64,000 bases of DNA, from assembly GCA_037951165.1 (NCBI GenBank), contig JBBDHG010000006.1:992001-1056000 (forward strand), given 5' to 3'. Under the pieces are notes generated by a model, which saw only the letters and a program-made list of their open reading frames with translations, had not been told where the DNA came from and did no database searches. The DNA comes from Lophius americanus (taxonomy: Eukaryota; Chordata; Actinopteri; Lophiiformes; Lophiidae). A program made the position numbers and the translations under genes. Every line of letters starts with the position of its first letter. Position 1 is the stretch's first letter. Positions 43,332-56,784 of the stretch are shown here, in pieces.

Positions 43332-46300
43332 TTAACATGCCTAAGGCTTATAACATTAACGCGCCTAATGTTTCACACGTATACGACATGTTTATAGCAT
43401 TAACCCACCTAACTGTTATGACACGTATACCACACGTTAATAACATTAACACGCCTAAGGCTTATAACATTAAGACGCCTAATTTTTCACACATATACGA
43501 CATTTTTATAACATTAGCACGCCTAATGTTTATGACACGTATTTGACATGTTTATAACAGTAACAGGCCTATGGCTTATAACATTAACACGCCTAATGTT
43601 TGACACGTATACGACATGTTTATAACATTAACACGCCTAATGTTTGACACATATATAACATATTTGTAACATTAACACGCCTAAAGTTTATGACACGTAT
43701 ACGACACGTTTATAACCTTAACACGCATAATGTTTATGAGACGTATACAATACGTTTATAACATTAACACGCCTAAGCTTTATGACGCGTATACGATATG
43801 TTTATAACCTTAACACGCCTAATGTTTATAACATTAACACGCCTAATGTTTATGACACGTATGTGACACGTTTATAACATTAACACGCCTCACGGTTATG
43901 AGACGTATCCGACACATTTATAACATTAACACGCCTAAGGCTTATAACATTAACACGCCTAATGTTTAACACGTATACAACATGTTTATAACATTAACAC
44001 GCCTAACGTTTATGTCACGTATACGACACGTTTGTAACATTAACACGGCTAACAGTTATGACTCGTAAACGACACGTTTATAACATTAACACGCCTAAGG
44101 CTTATAACATTAACACGCCTAATGTTTGACACGTATATGACATTTTCCTAACATTAACACGCCTAATGTTTATGACACGTATATGACATGTTTATAACAT
44201 CAACACGCCTAATGTTTGACTCGTATATGACATGTCTATACCATTAACACGCCTAATGTTTGACACATATACCACATGTTTATAACATTAACACGCCTAA
44301 TGTTTATGACACGTATATGACATGTTTATAACAGTAACAGGCCTAAGGCTTATAACATTAACACGCCTAATGTTTGACACATTTACAATACGTTTATAAC
44401 ATATACACGCCTAAGGTTTATGAAGCGTATACGATATGTTTATAACCTTAACACGCCTAATGTTTATAACATTAACACGCCTAATGTTTATGACACGTAT
44501 GCGACACGTTTATATCATTTACACACCTCACGGTTATGAGACGTATACGACACGTTTATAACATTAACACGCCTAAGGCTTATAACATTAACGCGCCTAA
44601 TGTTTGACACGTATACAACATGTTTATAACATTAACACGCCTAACGTTTATGACACGTATACGACATGTTTATTACATTAACACGCCTAATGTTTGACAC
44701 GTATACGACATGTCTATAAGATTAACACGCCTAATGTTTATGACACGTATACCACACGTTAATAACATTAACACGCCTAAGGCTTATAACATTAAGACAC
44801 CTAATTTTTCACACATATACGACATTTTTATAACATTAGCACGCCTAATGTTTATGACACGTATACGACATGTTTATAACATTAACATGCCTAATGTTTG
44901 ACACGTATACAACATGTTTCTACCATTAACACGCCTACGTATACGACATGTCTATAAGATTAACACGTCTAATGTTTATGACACGTAAACGACCTGTTTA
45001 TAACATTAAAATGCCTAACGTTTATGACACGTATACGACATGTTTGTAACATTAACACGCCTAATGCTTCACACGTATACGACATGTTTATAGCATTAAC
45101 ACGCCTAACTGTTATGACACGTATACCACACGTTAATAACATTAACACGCCTAAGGCTTATAACATTAAGACGCCTAATTTTTCACACGTATAAGACATT
45201 TTTATAACATTAGCACGCCTAATGTTTATGACACGTATACGACATGTTTATAACATTAACATGCCTAATGTTTGACACATATACCACATGTTTATAAAAT
45301 TAACACGCCTAATGTTTATGACACGTATATGACATGTTTATAACAGTAACAGGCCTAAGGCTTATAACATTAACACGCCTAATGTTTGACACGTATACGA
45401 CATTTTTATAACATTAACACGCCTAATGTTTGACACGTATACAACATGTTTCTAACATTATAACGCCTAAAGTTTATGACACGTATACGACACGTTTGTA
45501 ACATTAACACGCCTAATGTTTATGACACGTATACGAGACGTTTATAACATTAACACGCCTAACGGTTATGACAAGTATACGAAACGTTTATAACATTAAC
45601 ACGCCTAAGGCTTATAACATTAACACGCCTAATGTTTGACATGTATACGACATGTTTATTACATTAACACGCCTAATGTTTGACACGTATACGACATGTC
45701 TATAAGATTAACACGCCTAATGTTTATGACACGTATACGACCTGTTTATAACATTAAAACGCCTAACGTTTATGACACGTATACGACATGTTTGTAACAT
45801 TAACACGCCTAATGTTTCACACGTATACGACATTTTTATAGCATTAACACGCCTAACTGTTATGACACATATACAACACGTTAATAAAAATAACAAGCCT
45901 AAGGCTTATAACATTAAGACGCCTAATTTTTCACACGTATACGACATTTTTATAACATTAGCACGCCTAATATTTATGAAACGTATACGACATGTTTATA
46001 ACATTAACATGCCTAATGTTTGACACATATACCACATGTTTATAACATTAACACGCCTAATGTTTATGACACGTATATGACATGTTTATAACAGTAACAG
46101 GCCTATGGCTTATAACATTAACACGCCTAATGTTTGACACGTATACGACATGTTTATAACATTAACACGCCTAATGTTTGACACGTATATAACATATTTG
46201 TAACATTAACACGCCTAAAGTTTATGACACGTATACGACACGTTTATGACCTTAACACGCCTAATGTTTATGAGACGTATACAATACGTTTATAACATTA

Positions 46301-46571
46301 ACACACCTAAGGTTTCTGACGCGTATACGATATGTTTATAACCTTAACACGCCTAATGTTTATAACATTAACACGCCTAATGTTTATGACACGTATGCGA
46401 CACGTTTATAACATTAACACGCCTAACGGTTATGACACGTATATGAAACGTTTATAACATTAACACGCCTAAGTCTTATAACATTAACACGCCTAATGTT
46501 TGACACGCATACGACATTTTCCTAACATTAACACGCCTAATGTTTATAACACGTATATGACATGTTTATAA

Positions 46572-46598
46572 TAATAATAATACATTTAATTTATATAA
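46572..46598 (-). mobile_element. Shorter copy of the retroposon-like tail, inverted
   Basis: The normal junction CATGTTTATAACATCAAC is split by 27 bp of ATA/ATT-rich sequence that is the reverse complement of the TATAAATTAAATG plus (TAT)n part of the element at 13870. It lacks the AAAGTGCAT start of that copy, so it is more truncated. TATAA at 46567-46571 and 46594-46598 could be a target duplication, but simple sequence makes the ends ambiguous. Opposite orientation in a different monomer context argues for a separate insertion. Confidence 0.7.
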
Positions 46599-49500
46599 CA
46601 TCAACACGCATAATGTTTGACACGTATATGACATGTCTATACCATTAACACGCCTAATGTTTGACACATATACCACATGTTCATAACATTAACACGCCTA
46701 ATGTTTATGACACGTATATGACATGTTTATAACAGCAACAGGCCTAAGGCTTATAACATTAACACGCCTAATGTTTGACACATATACCACATGTTTATAA
46801 CATTAACACGCCTAATGTTTATGACACGTATATGACATGTTTATAACAGTAACAGACCTATGGCTTATAACATTAACACGCCTAATGTTTGACACGTAAT
46901 TGACATGTTTATAACATTAACACGCCTAATGTTTGACACGTATATAACATATTTGTAACATTAACACGCCTAAAGTTTATGACACGTATACGACACGTTT
47001 ATGACCTTAACACGCCTAATGTTTATGAGACGTATACGACCTGTTTATAACATTAAAACGCCTAACGTTTATGACACGTATACGACATGTTTGTAACATT
47101 AACACGCCTAATGTTTCACACGTATACGACATGTTTATTACATTAACACGCCTAATGTTTGACACGTATACGACATGTCTATAACATTAACACGCCTAAT
47201 GTTTATGACACGTGTACGACCTGCTTATAACATTAAAACGCCTAACGTTTATGACACGTATACGACATGTTTGTAACATTAACACGCCTAATGTTTCACA
47301 CGTATACGACATGTTTATAGCATTAACACGCCTAACTGTTATGACACGTATACCACACGTTAATAACATTAACATGCCTAAGGCTTATAACATTAACGCG
47401 CCTAATGTTTCACACGTATACGACATGTTTATAGCATTAACCCACCTAACTGTTATGACACGTATACCACACGTTAATAACATTAACACGCCTAAGGCTT
47501 ATAACATTAAGACGCCTAATTTTTCACACATATACGACATTTTTATAACATTAGCACGCCTAATGTTTATGACACGTATTTGACATGTTTATAACAGTAA
47601 CAGGCCTATGGCTTATAACATTAACACGCCTAATGTTTGACACGTATACGACATGTTTATAACATTAACACGCCTAATGTTTGACACATATATAACATAT
47701 TTGTAACATTAACACGCCTAAAGTTTATGACACGTATACGACACGTTTATAACCTTAACACGCATAATGTTTATGAGACGTATACAATACGTTTATAACA
47801 TTAACACGCCTAAGCTTTATGACGCGTATACGATATGTTTATAACCTTAACACGCCTAATGTTTATAACATTAACACGCCTAATGTTTATGACACGTATG
47901 TGACACGTTTATAACATTAACACGCCTCACGGTTATGAGACGTATCCGACACATTTATAACATTAACACGCCTAAGGCTTATAACATTAACACGCCTAAT
48001 GTTTAACACGTATACAACATGTTTATAACATTAACACGCCTAACGTTTATGTCACGTATACGACACGTTTGTAACATTAACACGGCTAACAGTTATGACT
48101 CGTAAACGACACGTTTATAACATTAACACGCCTAAGGCTTATAACATTAACACGCCTAATGTTTGACACGTATATGACATTTTCCTAACATTAACACGCC
48201 TAATGTTTATGACACGTATATGACATGTTTATAACATCAACACGCCTAATGTTTGACTCGTATATGACATGTCTATACCATTAACACGCCTAATGTTTGA
48301 CACATATACCACATGTTTATAACATTAACACGCCTAATGTTTATGACACGTATATGACATGTTTATAACAGTAACAGGCCTAAGGCTTATAACATTAACA
48401 CGCCTAATGTTTGACACATTTACAATACGTTTATAACATATACACGCCTAAGGTTTATGAAGCGTATACGATATGTTTATAACCTTAACACGCCTAATGT
48501 TTATAACATTAACACGCCTAATGTTTATGACACGTATGCGACACGTTTATATCATTTACACACCTCACGGTTATGAGACGTATACGACACGTTTATAACA
48601 TTAACACGCCTAAGGCTTATAACATTAACGCGCCTAATGTTTGACACGTATACAACATGTTTATAACATTAACACGCCTAACGTTTATGACACGTATACG
48701 ACATGTTTATTACATTAACACGCCTAATGTTTGACACGTATACGACATGTCTATAAGATTAACACGCCTAATGTTTATGACACGTATACCACACGTTAAT
48801 AACATTAACACGCCTAAGGCTTATAACATTAAGACACCTAATTTTTCACACATATACGACATTTTTATAACATTAGCACGCCTAATGTTTATGACACGTA
48901 TACGACATGTTTATAACATTAACATGCCTAATGTTTGACACGTATACAACATGTTTCTACCATTAACACGCCTACGTATACGACATGTCTATAAGATTAA
49001 CACGTCTAATGTTTATGACACGTAAACGACCTGTTTATAACATTAAAATGCCTAACGTTTATGACACGTATACGACATGTTTGTAACATTAACACGCCTA
49101 ATGCTTCACACGTATACGACATGTTTATAGCATTAACACGCCTAACTGTTATGACACGTATACCACACGTTAATAACATTAACACGCCTAAGGCTTATAA
49201 CATTAAGACGCCTAATTTTTCACACGTATAAGACATTTTTATAACATTAGCACGCCTAATGTTTATGACACGTATACGACATGTTTATAACATTAACATG
49301 CCTAATGTTTGACACATATACCACATGTTTATAAAATTAACACGCCTAATGTTTATGACACGTATATGACATGTTTATAACAGTAACAGGCCTAAGGCTT
49401 ATAACATTAACACGCCTAATGTTTGACACGTATACGACATTTTTATAACATTAACACGCCTAATGTTTGACACGTATACAACATGTTTCTAACATTATAA

Positions 49501-50608
49501 CGCCTAAAGTTTATGACACGTATACGACACGTTTGTAACATTAACACGCCTAATGTTTATGACACGTATACGAGACGTTTATAACATTAACACGCCTAAC
49601 GGTTATGACAAGTATACGAAACGTTTATAACATTAACACGCCTAAGGCTTATAACATTAACACGCCTAATGTTTGACATGTATACGACATGTTTATTACA
49701 TTAACACGCCTAATGTTTGACACGTATACGACATGTCTATAAGATTAACACGCCTAATGTTTATGACACGTATACGACCTGTTTATAACATTAAAACGCC
49801 TAACGTTTATGACACGTATACGACATGTTTGTAACATTAACACGCCTAATGTTTCACACGTATACGACATTTTTATAGCATTAACACGCCTAACTGTTAT
49901 GACACATATACAACACGTTAATAAAAATAACAAGCCTAAGGCTTATAACATTAAGACGCCTAATTTTTCACACGTATACGACATTTTTATAACATTAGCA
50001 CGCCTAATATTTATGAAACGTATACGACATGTTTATAACATTAACATGCCTAATGTTTGACACATATACCACATGTTTATAACATTAACACGCCTAATGT
50101 TTATGACACGTATATGACATGTTTATAACAGTAACAGGCCTATGGCTTATAACATTAACACGCCTAATGTTTGACACGTATACGACATGTTTATAACATT
50201 AACACGCCTAATGTTTGACACGTATATAACATATTTGTAACATTAACACGCCTAAAGTTTATGACACGTATACGACACGTTTATGACCTTAACACGCCTA
50301 ATGTTTATGAGACGTATACAATACGTTTATAACATTAACACACCTAAGGTTTCTGACGCGTATACGATATGTTTATAACCTTAACACGCCTAATGTTTAT
50401 AACATTAACACGCCTAATGTTTATGACACGTATGCGACACGTTTATAACATTAACACGCCTAACGGTTATGACACGTATATGAAACGTTTATAACATTAA
50501 CACGCCTAAGTCTTATAACATTAACACGCCTAATGTTTGACACGCATACGACATTTTCCTAACATTAACACGCCTAATGTTTATAACACGTATATGACAT
50601 GTTTATAA

Positions 50609-50635
50609 TAATAATAATACATTTAATTTATATAA
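50609..50635 (-). mobile_element. HOR-duplicated copy of the inverted tail
   Basis: Same 27 bp and same flanks as 46572-46598, displaced by exactly 4037 bp. It was copied with the HOR and is not a new insertion. The flanking private variants GTTTATAACACG (upstream) and ACACGCATAATG (downstream) are shared too. Confidence 0.75.
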
Positions 50636-51405
50636 CATCAACACGCATAATGTTTGACACGTATATGACATGTCTATACCATTAACACGCCTAATGTTTG
50701 ACACATATACCACATGTTCATAACATTAACACGCCTAATGTTTATGACACGTATATGACATGTTTATAACAGCAACAGGCCTAAGGCTTATAACATTAAC
50801 ACGCCTAATGTTTGACACATATACCACATGTTTATAACATTAACACGCCTAATGTTTATGACACGTATATGACATGTTTATAACAGTAACAGACCTATGG
50901 CTTATAACATTAACACGCCTAATGTTTGACACGTAATTGACATGTTTATAACATTAACACGCCTAATGTTTGACACGTATATAACATATTTGTAACATTA
51001 ACACGCCTAAAGTTTATGACACGTATACGACACGTTTATGACCTTAACACGCCTAATGTTTATGAGACGTATACGACCTGTTTATAACATTAAAACGCCT
51101 AACGTTTATGACACGTATACGACATGTTTGTAACATTAACACGCCTAATGTTTCACACGTATACGACATGTTTATTACATTAACACGCCTAATGTTTGAC
51201 ACGTATACGACATGTCTATAACATTAACACGCCTAATGTTTATGACACGTGTACGACCTGCTTATAACATTAAAACGCCTAACGTTTATGACACGTATAC
51301 GACATGTTTGTAACATTAACACGCCTAATGTTTCACACGTATACGACATGTTTATAGCATTAACACGCCTAACTGTTATGACACGTATACCACACGTTAA
51401 TAACA

Positions 51406-54400
51406 TTAACACGCCTAAGGCTTATAACATTAAGACGCCTAATTTTTCACACTATACGACATTTTCCTAACATTAGCACGCCTAATGTTTATGACACGTA
51501 TACGACATGTTTATAAAATTAACATGCCTAATGTTTGACACATATACCATATGTTTATAACATTAACACGCCTAATGTTTATGACACGTATATGACATGT
51601 TTATAACAGTAAAAGGCCTATGGCTTATAACATTAACACGCCTAATGTTTGACACGTATACGACATGTTTATAACATTAACACGCCTAATGTTTGACACG
51701 TATACAACATATTTGTAACATTAACACGCATAAAGTTTATGACGCGTATACGACACGTTTATAACCTTAACACGCCTAATGTTTATGAGACGTATACGAC
51801 CTGTTTATAACATTAAAACGCCTAACGTTTATGACACGTATACGACATGTTTGTAACATTAACACGCCTAATGTTTCACACGTATACGACATGTTTATAG
51901 CATTAACACGCCTAACTGTTATGACACGTATACAACACGTTAATAACATTAACAAGCCTAAGGCTTATAACATTAAGACGCCTAATTTTTCACACATATA
52001 CGACATTTTTATAACATTAGCACGCCTAATGTTTATGACACGTATACGACATGTTTATAACATTAACATGCCTAATGTTTGACACATATACCACATGTTT
52101 ATAACATTAACACGCCTAATGTTTATGACACGTATATGACATGTTTATAACAGTAACAGGCCTATGGCTTATAACATTAACACGCCTAATGTTTGACATG
52201 TATACGACATGTTTATAACATTAACACCCCTAATGTTTGACACGTATATAAAATATTTGTAACATTAACACGCCTAAAGTTTATGACACGTATACGACAC
52301 GTTTATGACCTTAACACGCCTAATGTTTATGAGACGTATACAATACGTTTATAACATTAACACGCCTAAGGTTTCTGACGCGTATACGATATGTTTATAA
52401 CCTTAACACGCCTAATGTTTATAACATTAACACGCCTAATGTTTATGACATGTATGCGACACGTTTATAACATTAACACGCCAAACGGTTATGACACGTA
52501 TATGAAACGTTTATAACATTAACACGCCTAAGGCTTATAACATTAACACGCCTAATGTTTGACACGTATACGACATTTTCCTAACATTAACACGCCTAAT
52601 GTTTATGACACGTATATGACATGTTTATAACATCAACACGCCTAATGTTTGACACGTATATGACATGTCTATACCATTAACACGCCTAATGTTTGACACA
52701 TATACCACATGTTTATAACATTAACACGCCTAATGTTTATGACACGTAAATGACATGTTTATAACAGTAACATGTCTAAGGCTTATAACATTAACACGCC
52801 TAATGTTTGACACATATACCACATGTTTATAACATTAACACGCCTAATGTTTATGACACGTATATGACATGTTTATAACAGTAACAGGCCTATGGCTTAT
52901 AACATTAACACGCCTAATGTTTGACACGTATACGACATGTTTATAACATTAACATGCCTAATGTTTGACACATATACCACATGTTTATAACATTAACACG
53001 CCTAATGTTTATGACACGTATATGACATGTTTATAACAGTAAGAGGCCTATGGCTTATAACATTAACACGCCTAATGTTTGACACGTATACGACATGTTT
53101 ATAACATTAACACGCCTAATGTTTGACACGTATATAACATATTTGTAACATTAACACGCCTAATGTTTATGAGACGTATACAATACGTTAATAACATTAA
53201 CACGCCTAAGGTTTCTGACGCGTATATGATATGTTTATAACCTTAACACGACTAATGTTTATGACACGTATGCGACACGTTTATAACATTAACACGCCAA
53301 ACGGTTATGTCACGTATATGAAACGTTTATAACATTAACACGCCTAAGGCTTATGATATTAACACGCCTAATGTTTAACACGTATACAACATGTTTATAA
53401 CATTAACACGCCTAATGTTTATGACACGTATATGACATGTTTATAACATCAACACGCCTAATGTTTGACACGTATATGACATGTCTATACCATTAACACG
53501 CCTAATGTTTGACACATATACCACATGTTTATAACATTAACACGCCTAATGTTTATGACACGTATATGACATGTTTATAACAGTAACAGGCCTAAGGCTT
53601 ATAACATTAACACGCCTAATGTTTGACACATATACCACATGTTTATAACATTAACACGCCTAATGTTTATGACACGTATATGACATGTTTATAACAGTAA
53701 CAGGCCTATGGCTTATAACATTAACACGCCTAATGTTTGACACGTATATAACATATTTGTAACATTAACACGCCTAAAGTTTATGACACTTGTACGACAC
53801 GTTTATGACCTTAACACGCCTAATGTTTATGAGACGTATACAATACGTTTATAACATTAACACGCCTAAGGTTTCTGACGCGTATACGATATGTTTATAA
53901 CCTTAACACGCCTAATGTTTATAACATTAACACGCCTAATGTTTATGACACGTATGCGACACATTTATAACATTAACACGTCTAAGGCTTATAACATTAA
54001 CACGCCTAATGTTTGACACGCATACGACATTTTCCTAACATTAACACGCCTAATGTTTATGACACGTATATGACATGTTTATAACATCAACACGCCTAAT
54101 GTTTGACACGTATATGACATGTCTATACCATTAACACGCCTAATGTTTGACACATATACCACATGTTTATAACATTAACATGCCTAATGTTTATGACACG
54201 TATTTGACATATTTATAACAGTAAGAGGCCTAAGGCTTATAACATTAACACGCCTAATGTTTGACATGTATACAACATGTTTATAACATTAACACGCCTA
54301 ATGTTTGACACGTATACAACATGTTTCTAACATTATAACGCCTAAAGTTTATGACACGTATACGACACGTTTGTAACATTAACACGCCTAATGTTTATGA

Positions 54401-56784
54401 CACGTATACGAGACGTTTATAACATTAACACGCCTAACGGTTATGACACGTATACGAAATGTTTATAACATTAACACGCCTAAGGCTTATAACATTAACA
54501 CGCCTAATGTTTGACATGTATACAACATTTTCCTAACATTAACACGCCTAATGTTTATGACACGTATACGACATGTTTATTACATTAACACGCCTAATGT
54601 TTGACACGTATACGACATGTCTATAACATTAACACGCCTAATGTTTATGACACGTATACGACCTGTTTATAACATTAAAACGCCTAACGTTTATGACACG
54701 TATACGACATGTTTGTAACATTAACACGCCTAATGTTTCACATGTATACCACACGTTAATAACATTAACACGCCTAAGGCTTATAACATTAAGACGCCTA
54801 ATTTTTCACACGTATACGACATTTTTATAACATTAGCACGCCTAAAGTTTATGACACTTATATGACACGTTTATGACCTTAACACGCCTAATGTTTATGA
54901 GACGTATACAATACGTTTATAACATTAACACGCCTAAGGTTTCTGACGCGTATACGATATGTTTATAACCTTAACACGCCTAATGTTTATAACATTAACA
55001 CGCCTAATGTTTATGACACGTATGCGACACGTTTATAACATTAACACGTCTAAGGCTTATAACATTAACACGCCTAATGTTTGACACGCATACGACATTT
55101 TCCTAACATCAACACGCCTAATGTTTATGACACGTATATGACATGTTTATAACATCAACACGCCTAATGTTTGACACGTATATGACATGTCTATACCATT
55201 AACACGCCTAATGTTTGACACATATACCACATGTTTATAACATTAACACGCCTAATGTTTATGACACGTATATGACATATTTATAACAGTAACAGGCCTA
55301 AGGCTTATAACATTAACACGCCTAATGTTTGACACGTATACAACATGTTTATAACATTAACACGCCTAATGTTTGACACGTATACAACATGTTTCTAACA
55401 TTATAACGCCTAAAGTTTATGACACGTATACGACACGTTTGTAACATTAACACGCCTAATGTTTATGACACGTATACGAGACGTTTATAACATTAACACG
55501 CCTAACGGTTATGACACGTATACGAAATGTTTATAACATTAACACGCCTAAGGCTTATAACATTAACACGCCTAATGTTTGACATGTATACGACATTTTC
55601 CTAACATTAACACGCCTAATGTTTATGACACGTATACGACATGTTTATTACATTAACACGCCTAATGTTTGACACGTATACGACATGTCTATAACATTAA
55701 CACGCCTAATGTTTGACACATATACCACATGTTTATAACATTAACACGCCTAATGTTTATGACACGTATATGACATGTTTATAACAGTAAAAGGCCTATG
55801 GCTTATAACAATAACACGCCTAATGTTTGACAGGTATACGACATGTTTATAACATTAACACGCCTAATGTTTGACACGTATATAACATATTTGTAACATT
55901 AACACGCCTAAAGTTTATGACACGTATACGACACGTTTATGACCTTAACACGCCTAATGTTTATGAGACGTATACAATACGTTTATGACATTAACACGCC
56001 TAAGGTTACTGACGCGTATACGATATGTTTATAACCTTAACACGCCTAATGTTTATAACATTAACACGCCTAACGGTTATGACACGTATATGAAACGTTT
56101 ATAACATTAACACGCCTAAGGCTTATAACATTAACACGCCTAATGTTTGACACGCATACGACATTTTCCTAACATTAACACTCCTAATGTTTATGACACG
56201 TATATGACATGTTTATAACATCAACACGCCTAATGTTTGACACGTATATGACATGTTTATAACAGTAACAGGCCTATGGCTTATAACATTAACACGCCTA
56301 ATGTTTGACACGTATACGACATGTTTATAACATTAACATGCCTAATGTTTGACACATATACCACATGTTTATAACATTAACACGCCTAATGTTTATGACA
56401 CGTATATGACATGTTTATAACAGTAAGAGGCCTATGGCTTATAACATTAACACGCCTAATGTTTGACACGTATACGACATGTTTATAACATTAACACGCC
56501 TAATGTTTGACACGTATATAACATATTTGTAACATTAACACGCCTAATGTTTATGAGACGTATACAATACGTTAATAACATTAACACGCCTAAGGTTTCT
56601 GACGCGTATACGATATGTTTATAACCTTAACACGACTAATGTTTATGACACCTATGCGACACGTTTATAACATTAACACGCCAAACGGTTATGTCACGTA
56701 TATGAAACGTTTATAACATTAACACGCCTAAGGCTTATGACATTAACACGCCTAATGTTTAACACGTATACAACATGTTTATAA
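51406..56784 (+). repeat. Satellite block related to 56785-61488 at 3384 and 3544 bp
   Basis: CGACTAATG near 53249 and 56633, and GACATGTATACAAC at 54263 and 57647, are 3384 bp apart. One 46-bp monomer missing near 57700 changes this to 3338. The stretch from about 55682 matches 59226 on at 3544 bp (GGTTACTGACG at 56004 and 59548). A unit near 51450 reads TTCACACTATACG, a 1-bp loss against TTCACACGTATACG. CAGTAAGAGGCC and CAGTAAAAGGCC variants appear in this part. Confidence 0.78.

Larger units (their letters stand above)
43332..51405 (+). repeat. HOR block, 4037-bp period, two near-identical copies
   Basis: Many private variants recur at exactly 4037 bp: ACATGCCTAAGGC at 43335/47372, TTAACCCACC near 43402/47439, GAAGCGTATACG near 44422/48459, GCCTACGTATACG near 44934/48971, and the AT-rich insertion at 46572/50609. 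Copies are about 43332-47368 and 47369-51405. I saw no difference in the stretches compared, which makes this the youngest-looking large duplication in the window, or an assembly duplication. Confidence 0.9.

Noticed and set aside
46561..46600. The AT-rich insertion as simple ATA microsatellite expansion
   Set aside because: The ATA run could be slippage, but the adjoining TACATTTAATTTATA is not made of triplets and matches the reverse complement of the insert at 13870, which favours an inserted element. Not fully excluded.
47212..47583. Longest open frame (123 codons) and many similar 63-91-codon frames
   Set aside because: They translate the satellite itself. A 46-bp unit shifts frame by one per copy, and frames stay open only where 44- and 46-bp units alternate to a multiple of three. 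The peptides are the same ~15-residue motif over and over, recur in every HOR copy, and have no start context or domain.
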